DNA of 45,069 bases from assembly GCF_006539505.1 (NCBI RefSeq), contig NZ_BJND01000073.1, positions 1 to 45,069 of the forward strand, written 5' to 3'. Position 1 is the stretch's first letter; each line of letters begins with the position of its first letter. This document shows, piece after piece, positions 8,407 through 15,408 of this stretch. The translations under genes were made by a program, and so were the position numbers. Below the pieces are notes generated by a model. That model made no database searches, was not told the DNA's origin, and was given only the letters and a program-made list of their open reading frames with translations. Origin of the DNA: Streptomyces spinoverrucosus. Its GTDB lineage: Bacteria; Actinomycetota; Actinomycetes; Streptomycetales; Streptomycetaceae.

Positions 8407-9416
8407 TGGTCAAGATCACGGACGTGGCCCGGCACGCGGGCGTCTCCCCCAGCACGGTGTCCTACGCGATCAGCGGCAAACGCCCGATCTCGGATGAGAC
8501 CCGGCGCCGGGTCGAGGCCTCCATCCGCGCCCTCGGCTACCGCCCGCACGCCGGCGCCCGCGCGCTGGCGAGCAGCAAGTCGAACGTCCTGGCGCTGGTG
8601 GTGCCGTTACGGGCGGGCATCCATGTCCCGGTGGTGATGCAGTTCGCCGTCTCGGTCGTCACCACGGCACGCCGCCACGACCACGACGTACTCCTGCTCA
8701 CTCAGGAGGAGGGCGAGGAGGGCCTGCGAAGGGTCGCGGACACGGCGCTGGTGGACGCGCTGATCGTGATGGACGTCCAACTCCACGACCCCCGGCTGCC
8801 GTTGCTGCGCTCCCTGGACCGCCCGTCGGTGATGATCGGCTTCCCGGCCGCGCCGTCCGGGCTGACCTGCATCGACCTGGACTTCAAGGCGGCGGGTGAA
8901 GCCTGCGTGGAGCATCTGGCAGGGCTGGGGCACCGCGTGGTGGCGCTGGTCGGCTCGCCGCCTGAGGTGTACGTGCGGCAGACGGCGTTCGCCCAGCGGG
9001 TGGTGCAGGGTTTCACGGCGGCGGCCGACCGGCACCGGCTGTCGTCGGCGGTGCGTCCGTGCGAGGCGTCACCGGCGGCGGCCCGCGCGGTCGCCGAGCA
9101 ACTGCTGAGCGAGCAACCGGCCTTGACGGGGGTCGTCGTCCACAACGAGGCGATCCTGGAGCCACTGACCGACGCCTTCGAGCAGTTGGGCCTGCGCGTG
9201 CCGGGCGACCTGTCCATCACCGCGATCTGCCCCGACGAGCTGGCCGAGTCACTGCGCGTACCGGTCACGTCGATCGCGCTGCCGTCCGCCGAGGTGGGCT
9301 CGCGGGCGGTGGAACTGCTGATGCGGAAGCTGGACGGGAAGGGCGTGCCGGAAGCGACGTTGCTGGCGCCGAGGATGACGGAGAGGGGGAGTACGGGGCG
9401 GCGGGCGGCTTCGTGA
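8406..9416 (+). CDS. LacI-family repressor of the alpha-xylosidase operon
   Basis: This 336-residue protein begins at the ATG of the TGATG junction with the alpha-xylosidase gene. The LacI DNA-binding domain is at residues 1-~55 ('ITDVARHAGVSPSTVSYAISGKRPI', with the hinge helix 'GARALASS'), followed by a periplasmic-binding-protein-like sensor domain. Such regulators bind CG-centred palindromes, like the one at 6084-6101, so it is likely autoregulatory through the operon promoter, with a xylose-containing sugar as inducer (inference). A longer in-frame upstream reading exists but lies inside the alpha-xylosidase gene and lacks family similarity. Confidence 0.92.
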   Translation: MVKITDVARHAGVSPSTVSYAISGKRPISDETRRRVEASIRALGYRPHAGARALASSKSNVLALVVPLRAGIHVPVVMQFAVSVVTTARRHDHDVLLLTQEEGEEGLRRVADTALVDALIVMDVQLHDPRLPLLRSLDRPSVMIGFPAAPSGLTCIDLDFKAAGEACVEHLAGLGHRVVALVGSPPEVYVRQTAFAQRVVQGFTAAADRHRLSSAVRPCEASPAAARAVAEQLLSEQPALTGVVVHNEAILEPLTDAFEQLGLRVPGDLSITAICPDELAESLRVPVTSIALPSAEVGSRAVELLMRKLDGKGVPEATLLAPRMTERGSTGRRAAS

Positions 9417-9533
9417 ACAGTGGCTGATCGTGGTGCCGGGTGGGGGGCTGGTGTGCTGTACTTGGATGCAGAGGGCGCCGCTTGGGGACCGTGATGCTTT
9501 GCTCAGGCGGATGCCCAAGCTCACCAGGAGCGT

Positions 9534-9568
9534 GTCGGATGTCCCCAGGCCCTGTGGGGATATCCGAC
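9534..9568. terminator. Hairpin between the LacI gene and the small minus-strand ORF
   Basis: GTCGGAT-G-TCCCCA (9534-9547) pairs with TGGGGA-T-ATCCGAC (9555-9568) around a 7-nt loop, giving a 14-bp stem with one G-T pair. On the minus strand it begins at the first base of the 37-codon ORF's stop codon, so it could be that gene's terminator. It could also end the LacI transcript. There is no T-run on either side. Confidence 0.55.
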
Positions 9569-9681
9569 TACCTGCTGAGCCACCAGAGCAGCCACCTCCT
9601 CGCGTGCTTCGCCGCCCTCTCCGGCAAGAGCCGGATCAGCCGCATGACGAGAGTCAGTTTCTGCTCCTCGTGACGGCACAT
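9568..9681 (-). CDS. Possible 37-residue cationic peptide
   Basis: An ATG at 9681 is preceded by GGGAGGA with about 9-nt spacing, the best ribosome site in this stretch. The frame encodes 37 residues, with a basic, hydrophobic C-terminal half ('MRLIRLLPERAAKHARR' then 'WLLWWLSR') that would form a cationic amphipathic helix; the N-terminus has one Cys and a 'HEEQ' cluster. Its stop codon runs straight into the hairpin at 9534-9568, and two further hairpins lie upstream. I do not recognise a family. It could be a small membrane-active or leader peptide; coding status rests on the ribosome site and flanking structure only. Confidence 0.42.
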   Translation of the reverse strand: MCRHEEQKLTLVMRLIRLLPERAAKHARRWLLWWLSR

Positions 9682-9744
9682 GCTGGGGCGTCCTCCCTTC
9701 GACGTGAGGCGGCCAGTCAGGGTCCCGGGACCGCTCTCGTCGGG

Positions 9745-9770
9745 CCGGGCCCCGAGGGGACGGGGCCCGG
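9745..9770. other. Strong GC hairpin in the small-ORF leader
   Basis: CCGGGCCCCG (9745-9754) and CGGGGCCCGG (9761-9770) form a perfect 10-bp stem with the loop AGGGGA. It lies 64-89 bp upstream of the ATG at 9681, in what would be that gene's leader. It has no T-run, so it may be an RNA structure, a weak terminator or part of an attenuator. Confidence 0.5.
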
Positions 9771-9782
9771 AAATGAAGGGAG

Positions 9783-9803
9783 GACGCACCCATAGGGTGC
9801 GTC
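9783..9803. promoter_or_regulatory. 9-bp inverted repeat, operator-like
   Basis: GACGCACCC-ATA-GGGTGCGTC is a perfect 9-bp dyad around 3 bases, between the esterase gene's stop and the small ORF. GGGAGGACGC beside it is echoed at the small ORF's ribosome site on the other strand. It could be an operator or a hairpin ending the esterase transcript. Confidence 0.45.
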
Positions 9804-9866
9804 ACAGGACAAATGCTAGCGGCTCCAACGCGCCTTCCATGCCGCGTACTTCAAGAGGCTCGTCGT

Positions 9867-10850
9867 TCAGCCCAAACCCCACGCCCGCCCCATCCGGTAC
9901 GCGGCGCACAGATTCACGTCCAGGAAGTACGCCCCGGCGCTCCCGCACTGCTCGCTCCCGCTCCCCGGATCGACGGGCTGCCCGTGCCCCATCCCGGTGA
10001 TGCCGTACGTCTCGACCACCGCGCGCCCGCCCGCGTCCCGGAACACCTGGTGCGGGTACCCGGCGACGGAGTCGGTCACGTCGGCCGTCCGGTCGGCGCC
10101 GTGCACATCGGTCCACTGCTTCACGAGGTCGGTCATGTTGACGGGCTTGACGGTGTAGTCGGCCGTGCCGTGCAGGACGGTGAGCGTCGGCCAGGGCCCG
10201 GCGTACCCCGGCCGCGCGGCGCGCACCCGGTCGCCCCACTGCTTCGGGGTCTGGGTGGCACCGACGTACATGCACACATACGGCGACCCGGCGGCCTGCG
10301 CGCACCCGTACGGCAGCCCCGCGACGACGCCGCCCGCGGCGAACTTCTCCGGGTACGCCGCCATCATCACGGCGGTCATCCCACCGCCCGCGGACAGCCC
10401 GGTGACGTACACCCGCCCCCGGTCGCCGGAGACGTCGGCGAGCTGCCGGTCGACCATCTGCGCGAGGGACGCGGCCTCGCCCTGGCCGCGGGCGATGTCG
10501 CCGGTCTGGAACCAGTTGAAGCAGGACGAGAGGTTGTTGGCGCTCTGCTGCTGCGGCAGCACGACGGAGAAGCCCCAGCGGTCGGCGAGCTGGAGCCAGC
10601 CGCTGCCGGTGCCGTACCCGGAGGCGTTCTGGGTACATCCGTGCAGCGCGACGACAACGGGCCGCCCGGCGGGCAGCCCGTCGGGTACGTACCGGAACAT
10701 CTTCAGGGCGCCGGGATTGGACCCGAACCCGGTGACCTCCTGGAGGGAGGCGGCTGCGGCTCGCCCCGGCGTGAGGACGGCGGCGATCAGGGCGACCAGC
10801 AGGGTCGCCAGGACGGCGATACGGGGCTGTGCGGCTCTGGTCTGTGTCAT
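9867..10850 (-). CDS. Secreted PHB-depolymerase-like esterase (CE1-type)
   Basis: This 327-residue alpha/beta hydrolase has a signal peptide (residues 1-~34: a basic start, a hydrophobic core 'IAVLATLLVALIAAVL' and an Ala-rich cleavage region). The mature domain has the features of the poly(3-hydroxybutyrate) depolymerase/feruloyl esterase group: 'VVVALHGCTQNA' (oxyanion region, ~67-76), the nucleophile Ser153 in 'GLSAGG', and late 'HGTADYTV' and 'GMGHG' segments likely to hold the acid and His. Conserved Cys residues suggest disulphides outside the cell. I chose the ATG at 10850 because it gives a clean signal peptide; no ribosome site is visible, and the in-frame upstream extension looks non-coding. 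The substrate (polyester, xylan ester or another acyl ester) cannot be fixed. Confidence 0.88.
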   Translation of the reverse strand: MTQTRAAQPRIAVLATLLVALIAAVLTPGRAAAASLQEVTGFGSNPGALKMFRYVPDGLPAGRPVVVALHGCTQNASGYGTGSGWLQLADRWGFSVVLPQQQSANNLSSCFNWFQTGDIARGQGEAASLAQMVDRQLADVSGDRGRVYVTGLSAGGGMTAVMMAAYPEKFAAGGVVAGLPYGCAQAAGSPYVCMYVGATQTPKQWGDRVRAARPGYAGPWPTLTVLHGTADYTVKPVNMTDLVKQWTDVHGADRTADVTDSVAGYPHQVFRDAGGRAVVETYGITGMGHGQPVDPGSGSEQCGSAGAYFLDVNLCAAYRMGRAWGLG

Positions 10851-10937
10851 GGGGAGGGACCGTAGAACCGTGAACGACCCCTCGATATGGAGTGGGACCC
10901 CATAAACACGACGAGGGCCCGGTGGGCAAAAACCACA

Positions 10938-10972
10938 ACGACGGCCCGGTGGTCGAACCACCGGGCCGTCGT
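10938..10972 (-). terminator. Intrinsic terminator of the tmRNA gene
   Basis: A perfect 15-bp stem (10938-10952 with 10958-10972) around a 5-nt loop lies 22 bp beyond the tmRNA 3' end. On the minus strand it is followed, after 6 nt, by a run of five T. This is the clearest factor-independent terminator in the window. Confidence 0.88.
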
Positions 10973-10994
10973 CACATGGAGATCACGAAGATCG

Positions 10995-11360
10995 TGGAGA
11001 TGGCGGGAATCGAACCCGCGTCCAACGGTGCGGAACCAGGGCTTCTCCGTGTGCAGTCCGCTGTGCTTTTCTCGGCCCCGGAGATCACGCGGACAAGTCT
11101 CCGACGGGCTCAGTCACTGTTTGGTTTCCCTCTTCACCCCGTGACCGGGATCAAGGTTTAGTTCCCTAGCTGATGCCAGGATCCGGGTCGGGAACAGCCC
11201 CGGGCTGACACTTCGCAAGTCGCTACTTAGGCAGCGAGGGCGAAGGAATCGCGCTTGGTGTTGGCGATTATTTTTTTCGGCCTGTGGTTTACGAGATCAT
11301 GGCCGCTTCCTCGACACGCTTCCCCTGCTTCGACAGCCGCTGTCGAAACCGATCATCCCC
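10995..11360 (-). ncRNA. ssrA: Transfer-messenger RNA (tmRNA)
   Basis: Read on the minus strand, the gene starts GGGGATGATCGGTTTCGACA and ends with the T-arm GGTTCGATTCCCGCC and CATCTCC plus discriminator A. The 5' GGGGATG pairs with 3' CATCTCC (one G-T), forming the acceptor stem of the tRNA-like domain; the CCA is not encoded. The tag reading frame at 11227-11265 ends in ALAA, and a G/C-rich pseudoknot region follows. tmRNA with SmpB frees ribosomes stalled on broken messages and marks the product for proteolysis. The 366-nt length fits bacterial tmRNA. smpB lies 100 bp upstream on the same strand and a strong terminator follows. The ends are inferred from pairing and may be off by a few bases. 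Confidence 0.95.
11227..11265 (-). other. tmRNA tag-peptide reading frame
   Basis: The resume codon GCC at 11265 opens ANTKRDSFALAA, then TAA (11227-11229). The end ALAA is the degradation signal recognised by ClpXP-type proteases. The upstream AATAATC segment fits the resume-codon determinant. At 12 residues it is shorter than the S. coelicolor tag as I remember it. Confidence 0.9.
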
Positions 11361-11460
11361 ATGTTGATTTTTCAATGCGCACACCGACCGTGACCGGTGT
11401 TGATGCCATCGTACGGGATCAACGCAGCCACATGCCAGCGTATTCCCGGCGACCGCAGGG

Positions 11461-11940
11461 TTACGCCCGCTGCTTGCGCCGCACCGCCGACATCGCCCGC
11501 TCCGCCTCACGGCGGTCCTGCTTCTCGCGGAGCGTCTGCCGCTTGTCGTACTCCTTCTTGCCCCTGGCCAGCGCGATCTCGACCTTGGCCCGGCCGTCCT
11601 TGAAGTACAGGGCGAGCGGCACGATGGTGTGACCCGTCTCTCCCGACTTGGACTCCAGCTTGTCGATCTCCCCGCGGTGCAGGAGCAGCTTGCGCTTGCG
11701 CCGGGCGCTGTGGTTGGTCCAGGTGCCCTGGCTGTACTCCGGCACGTGCACGTTGTACAGCCACGCCTCGTGCCCGTCCAGCTGGACGAAGCCGTCGACC
11801 AGCGAGGCACGGCCCTGGCGCAGCGACTTCACCTCGGTGCCCGTGAGGACCAGACCGGCCTCGTAGGTGTCGAGGATGTGGTAGTCGTGCCGCGCCTTCT
11901 TGTTCTGCGCGATCAGCTTGCGCCCTTTTTCCTTAGCCAT
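11461..11940 (-). CDS. smpB: SmpB, tmRNA-binding protein
   Basis: This 159-residue protein binds the tRNA-like domain of tmRNA and delivers it to stalled ribosomes. The order of family motifs is complete: 'NKKARHDYHILDTYEAGLVLTGTEVKSLR' near the N-terminus, 'HVPEYSQGTW' in the middle, 'KLLLHRGEI' and 'GKKEYDKRQTLREKQDRREAERAM', ending in the basic tail that inserts into the ribosomal decoding site. I use the ATG at 11940 ('MAKEKGRK'), standard for actinobacterial SmpB, rather than an in-frame ATG 12 bp upstream. It lies 63 bp after the S41 protease gene and 100 bp before ssrA, all on one strand. Confidence 0.97.
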   Translation of the reverse strand: MAKEKGRKLIAQNKKARHDYHILDTYEAGLVLTGTEVKSLRQGRASLVDGFVQLDGHEAWLYNVHVPEYSQGTWTNHSARRKRKLLLHRGEIDKLESKSGETGHTIVPLALYFKDGRAKVEIALARGKKEYDKRQTLREKQDRREAERAMSAVRRKQRA

Positions 11941-12003
11941 AGTGCCGACCATTTTCGCACCACGCAGGGGGTGTGCGGGAAGTCGTTTATCGTGCCGGGG
12001 CCG

Positions 12004-13167
12004 CTACTGGCCGAGGCCGCCGAGGATGGTCTCCGCCCGCCGCAGGGCCTGCTCGTCGGCCTCCAGGTCGGGGGTGATGCCGTGGCCGTCGACGCCGCGG
12101 CCGGAGGGGGTGCGGTAGTGGCCGACGGTGAGCTCGGCGACGGAGCCGTCGGGCAGCCGGCTGGGCATCTGGACCGAGCCCTTGCCGAAGGTGCGGGAGC
12201 CCACGACGACCGCGCGGCCGCGGTCCTGCAGGGCGCCGGTGAGCAGCTCGGCCGCGCTCATCGTGCCGCCGTCGACGAGCGCGACCAGGGGTCTTGCGGT
12301 GTCGCCGCCCTGCTCGGCGTGCAGGGCGAGCTGCTCGCCGTCGACGTCGTAGGTGGCGACCAGGCCGCCGTCGAGGAAGGCGGAGGCGGCGGTGACGGCC
12401 TCGGTGACCAGGCCTCCGGAGTTGCCGCGCAGGTCGAGGACGATCCCGGAGGTGGCCGGGGCCTGCCGTACGGCATCGCGGACGACCTCGCCGGAGCCCT
12501 TGGTGAAGGCGGCGATCCTGATCACGGTGGCGCCGTCGGCGAGGGCGCGCACGGTGACGGAGTCGGTGGACAGGCGGGCCCGGCGCAGGGTCTCGGTCCA
12601 CGCGCGCGTGCCGCGCTCCAGACCGAGGCGGACGATCGTACCGGCGGCCGCGTCGGTGGCGTCGCCGCGCAGTAAGGAGACCACCTCGGTGACCGGACGC
12701 CCGTCGACCTTCTTCCCGTCGACGCTGCGCAGCCCGTCCCCGGCGCGGATCCCGGCCTCGGCGGCGGGCGAACCGGCGGTCACCTTCGTCACCTCGATAC
12801 GTCCGTCCCGCTCGCGGCGGGCGGACAGGCCGACGCCGGTGTACTCGCCGTCGAGGGCCTCCTGGAACTCCTCGTACTCGCCCTCGGAGTAGACCGCGTC
12901 CCAGCGGTTGCCGCTGCGGCTGACGGCGCGCTGCGCGGCCTCGATGGGGGACTTGCCCTCGGCCATGGCCTCGGCGGCGGCGCGGGCGACGTCCTGGTGG
13001 CTGCCGACGGGGGCCGCGGCGGGCGTCGTACCGGGCGCGGGCCTGCGCTCGCCCCCCGGCAGCGAGCCGGTCGCGGCACCGGCGACGAGCACGCTCGCGA
13101 ACACCAATGTCAGGGCGGCCCCGCGGCCGAAACGGCGGGGCTGACAGAACAGGTCACGACCTGACAT
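12004..13167 (-). CDS. S41-family C-terminal processing protease with PDZ domain
   Basis: This 387-residue serine protease is of the CtpA/Tsp type. It has an N-terminal membrane anchor or signal (residues ~17-36), a PDZ domain (~108-190, 'GVGLSARRERDGRIEVTKVTAGSPA' and 'AGIRAGDGLRSVDG'), and the S41 core. The catalytic Ser is Ser304 in 'GGTMSAAELL' and the general-base Lys is Lys329 in 'FGKGSVQ', with 'VLDLRGNSGGL' as the conserved oxyanion strand. It acts outside the membrane on C-termini of exported proteins; the substrate is unknown. It sits between ftsX and smpB on the same strand, with a hairpin separating it from ftsX, suggesting partial read-through from ftsEX. The FtsEX neighbour hints at a cell-envelope role (inference). 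Confidence 0.93.
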   Translation of the reverse strand: MSGRDLFCQPRRFGRGAALTLVFASVLVAGAATGSLPGGERRPAPGTTPAAAPVGSHQDVARAAAEAMAEGKSPIEAAQRAVSRSGNRWDAVYSEGEYEEFQEALDGEYTGVGLSARRERDGRIEVTKVTAGSPAAEAGIRAGDGLRSVDGKKVDGRPVTEVVSLLRGDATDAAAGTIVRLGLERGTRAWTETLRRARLSTDSVTVRALADGATVIRIAAFTKGSGEVVRDAVRQAPATSGIVLDLRGNSGGLVTEAVTAASAFLDGGLVATYDVDGEQLALHAEQGGDTARPLVALVDGGTMSAAELLTGALQDRGRAVVVGSRTFGKGSVQMPSRLPDGSVAELTVGHYRTPSGRGVDGHGITPDLEADEQALRRAETILGGLGQ

Positions 13168-13187
13168 GCCGGTGAGTCTAGGACAAC

Positions 13188-13229
13188 GCCAAGGGCCGTA
13201 CGGGCGGTTGACCGTACGGCTCTCTTGGC
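13188..13229 (-). terminator. Hairpin after ftsX
   Basis: Two stacked stems, GCCAAG/CTTGGC (13188-13193, 13224-13229) and GCCGTACGG/CCGTACGGC (13195-13203, 13212-13220), enclose an 8-nt loop, with a small asymmetric bulge. It lies 5 bp past the ftsX stop on the minus strand and probably ends most ftsEX transcripts. Confidence 0.75.
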
Positions 13230-13234
13230 ATGCG

Positions 13235-14152
13235 TCACACCTTCAGGTACTTGCGCAACGCGAAGAAGGCGGCCAAGGCGGGCATCAGCAGGCTGGTCGC
13301 GAGGATGAGCGGCAGCTTCGTCAGAACGGCGTCCCAGCCGATGAAGTTGATCAGATTCAGCTTCTCGGACAACGCCAGTCCGTGATCGATGATGAAGTAC
13401 CGCGCGATCACCAGGAATCCACAGGCGACCGTCCCGCCGATGAGTCCGGCGACCGCGGCCTCCATGATGAACGGCGCCTGGATGTAGAAGCCCGAGGCGC
13501 CGACCAGGCGCATGATGCCGGTCTCACGCCGCCGGCTGAACGCCGAGACGCGCACGGTGTTGACGATCAGCATCAGCGCCACCACCAGCATCAGCGCCAT
13601 CACCGCGCGCGCGGCCCAGTTCATGCCGTTCAGCAACTCGAAGAGGTTGTCCAGAATGCCCTTTTGGTCCTGCACGGACTGCACGCCGTCCCGCCCGTTG
13701 AAGGCGGTCGCGATGACCTGGTACTTCTCCGGGTCCTTCAGCTTGATGCGGTACGACTCCTGCATCTGGTCCGGCGTGAGCGAGCTGGCCAGCGGGGAGT
13801 CGCCGAACTGCTCCTTGTAGTGCTTGTACGCCTGGTCCTGGGACTCGTACGTCACCGTGTCGACGACCGACATCTTCTTGAGGTCGGTGAGGATCTGGTC
13901 CTTCTGCTCCTCGGTGACCGCGCCCTTGGCGCAGTTGGGGTCGGACTCGGCGTCGCTCTTGTTGCAGAGGAAGATCGAGACGTTGACCTTGTCGTACCAG
14001 TAGCCCTTCATGGTGTTCACCTGGTCGCTCATCAGCAGCGAACCGCCGAACAGGGCCAGGGACAGGGCGACGGAGACGATGACCGCGAAGGTCATCGTCA
14101 GATTGCGGCGGAGACCGACACCGATCTCCGACAGAACGAACTGGGCGCGCAT
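13235..14152 (-). CDS. ftsX: FtsX, division-associated membrane subunit
   Basis: This 305-residue protein has one N-terminal membrane segment (~residues 22-43), an extracellular domain of ~120 residues containing two Cys, and three C-terminal membrane segments, the FtsX layout. It opens 'MRAQFVLSEIGVGLRRNLTM', typical of actinobacterial FtsX. With FtsE it forms an ABC-type complex that, rather than transporting, couples ATP hydrolysis to activation of peptidoglycan hydrolases at the septum; in mycobacteria the extracellular loop activates RipC. The ATG at 14152 lies 54 bp after ftsE. Two Cys in the extracellular domain ('FLCNKSDAESDPNCAKG') could form a disulphide. Confidence 0.96.
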   Translation of the reverse strand: MRAQFVLSEIGVGLRRNLTMTFAVIVSVALSLALFGGSLLMSDQVNTMKGYWYDKVNVSIFLCNKSDAESDPNCAKGAVTEEQKDQILTDLKKMSVVDTVTYESQDQAYKHYKEQFGDSPLASSLTPDQMQESYRIKLKDPEKYQVIATAFNGRDGVQSVQDQKGILDNLFELLNGMNWAARAVMALMLVVALMLIVNTVRVSAFSRRRETGIMRLVGASGFYIQAPFIMEAAVAGLIGGTVACGFLVIARYFIIDHGLALSEKLNLINFIGWDAVLTKLPLILATSLLMPALAAFFALRKYLKV

Positions 14153-14206
14153 GGCGTCTGCTTCAAGCCTTTCCGGGGACGTCTGCGAGGGGTCTGCGGT
14201 GCTCTC

Positions 14207-14896
14207 TCAGTGCTGGTAGCCGTAGACGCCGCGGGCCTGGTCGCGGACGAGGCGGCCCTTCTCCAGCTCGATCACGCGCTTGCGCATCTGGTCCACGATG
14301 TTCTGGTCGTGGGTGGCCATCACCACGGTCGTGCCCGTCCGGTTGATCCGGTCGAGCAGCTTCATGATGCCGACGGAGGTTTGCGGGTCGAGGTTGCCGG
14401 TCGGCTCGTCGGCGATCAGCAGCTTGGGCCGGTTGACGAACGCCCGCGCGATGGCGACGCGCTGCTGCTCACCGCCGGACAGCTCGCCCGGCATGCGGTC
14501 CTCCTTGCCGCCGAGCCCGACGAGTTCGAGCACCTGCGGCACGGACTTGCGGATCTCGCCGCGCGACTTGCCGATCACCTCCTGCGCGAACGCGACGTTC
14601 TCGCCGACCGTCTTGTTCGGCAGCAGCCGGAAGTCCTGGAACACCGTTCCCAACTGCCGCCGCATGTGCGGCACCTTCCAGTTGGAGAGCCGGGCGAGGT
14701 CCTTGCCCAGAACGTGCACCTGCCCGTGGCTGGCCCGCTCCTCGCGGAGGATCAGCCGCAGGAAGGTGGACTTTCCGGAGCCGGAGGACCCCACGAGGAA
14801 CACGAACTCGCCCTTCTCCACCTCCAGGGAGACATCCCTGAGGGCGGGGCGGGTCTGCTTGGGGTAGACCTTGGAGACGTTGTCGAATCGGATCAC
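14207..14896 (-). CDS. ftsE: FtsE, ATPase of the FtsEX complex
   Basis: This 229-residue ABC ATPase starts at GTG 14896 ('MIRFDNVSKVYPKQTRPAL'), the usual FtsE N-terminus; an in-frame ATG 60 bp upstream would add non-conserved residues. It has Walker A 'GSSGSGKST' (~36-44), the Q-loop 'VFQDFRLL', the ABC signature 'LSGGEQQR' and Walker B 'LLIADEPTGNLDP', followed by the H-loop 'MATHD'. It drives FtsX at the inner membrane during septation and, in Streptomyces, probably sporulation. It is first in the ftsE-ftsX pair and divergent from the zinc-ribbon gene at 15130. Confidence 0.96.
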   Translation of the reverse strand: MIRFDNVSKVYPKQTRPALRDVSLEVEKGEFVFLVGSSGSGKSTFLRLILREERASHGQVHVLGKDLARLSNWKVPHMRRQLGTVFQDFRLLPNKTVGENVAFAQEVIGKSRGEIRKSVPQVLELVGLGGKEDRMPGELSGGEQQRVAIARAFVNRPKLLIADEPTGNLDPQTSVGIMKLLDRINRTGTTVVMATHDQNIVDQMRKRVIELEKGRLVRDQARGVYGYQH

Positions 14897-15062
14897 GGAT
14901 GCACCACGGGTCGCCGGGGGTAGATGTGCGTGACCATACGCGAAGCGGGTACGCAAGCGCAGGCACAGGTGGGGATGTGAGCTGCTTGTGCCTTTTTGTG
15001 CCGGTGAGGTGCCCCCTTCCGTAGGCGCCCGCGCTCTTTCCGGAGGAACCTGGCACAGTGGT

Positions 15063-15084
15063 GGGGGAACGTTTGCGTTCCCCC
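15063..15084. promoter_or_regulatory. Inverted repeat in the ftsE/zinc-ribbon spacer
   Basis: GGGGGAACG-TTTG-CGTTCCCCC is a perfect 9-bp dyad around 4 bases in the 233-bp divergent spacer. It could be an operator shared by both promoters or a hairpin in the leader of the plus-strand gene, whose ATG is 46 bp away. Confidence 0.5.
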
Positions 15085-15129
15085 AGGCGTTGTCACAATG
15101 AACTGGTACCGGTGCAAGGAGGCGAGCAC

Positions 15130-15321
15130 ATGACGTACGACCGGCTGGTGTGCGCGAACTGTGCCGCGCCCGTGACCGAGGGCCGCTGCCCCGTGTGCCG
15201 GGCCAACCGCGAGCGGCTTCAGCAGCAGAACCCCCTCGCGGCTCTCAACCCCATGACCCTGATCGCCCTGCTGGTGGTGCTGATCGCGGCGGTCGCGCTC
15301 CTCGCGCACCAGACCGCGTAA
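15130..15321 (+). CDS. Small zinc-ribbon membrane protein
   Basis: This 63-residue protein has four Cys in two CxxC pairs (C8-x2-C11 and C20-x2-C23), a zinc-ribbon pattern, followed by a Gln/Arg linker and one membrane segment (~residues 42-58, 'MTLIALLVVLIAAVALLA'). The ATG at 15130 has an excellent ribosome site, AAGGAGG at 8-nt spacing; the longer upstream reading does not. Function is unknown; a zinc-binding cytoplasmic tip on a single membrane anchor suggests an accessory of a membrane complex. It is divergent from ftsE and faces the LAETG gene across a terminator. Confidence 0.85.
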   Translation: MTYDRLVCANCAAPVTEGRCPVCRANRERLQQQNPLAALNPMTLIALLVVLIAAVALLAHQTA

Positions 15322-15351
15322 CGACCGCAGAGCTACGCGGAGCAGACCTAA

Positions 15352-15391
15352 CGTCGAAGGGCCCGGAGCGACTGCTCCGGGCCCTTCGACG
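15352..15391. terminator. Bidirectional terminator
   Basis: A perfect 18-bp stem (15352-15369 with 15374-15391) closes a GACT loop exactly between the convergent ends of the zinc-ribbon and LAETG genes. It would end both transcripts. Confidence 0.88.
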
Positions 15392-15408
15392 GTTACGCTC
15401 GGCTACCG

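Noticed and set aside
9440..9673. 77-codon plus-strand ORF after the LacI gene
   Set aside because: No ribosome site, Cys/Ser-rich composition, and it spans the hairpin at 9534-9568; the minus-strand 37-codon frame has better support.
15090..15112. Second RecA-NDp-like promoter (TTGTCA-N11-TACCGG) before the zinc-ribbon gene
   Set aside because: The -10 lacks the final T and the start would fall on the ribosome site, leaving no room for it.
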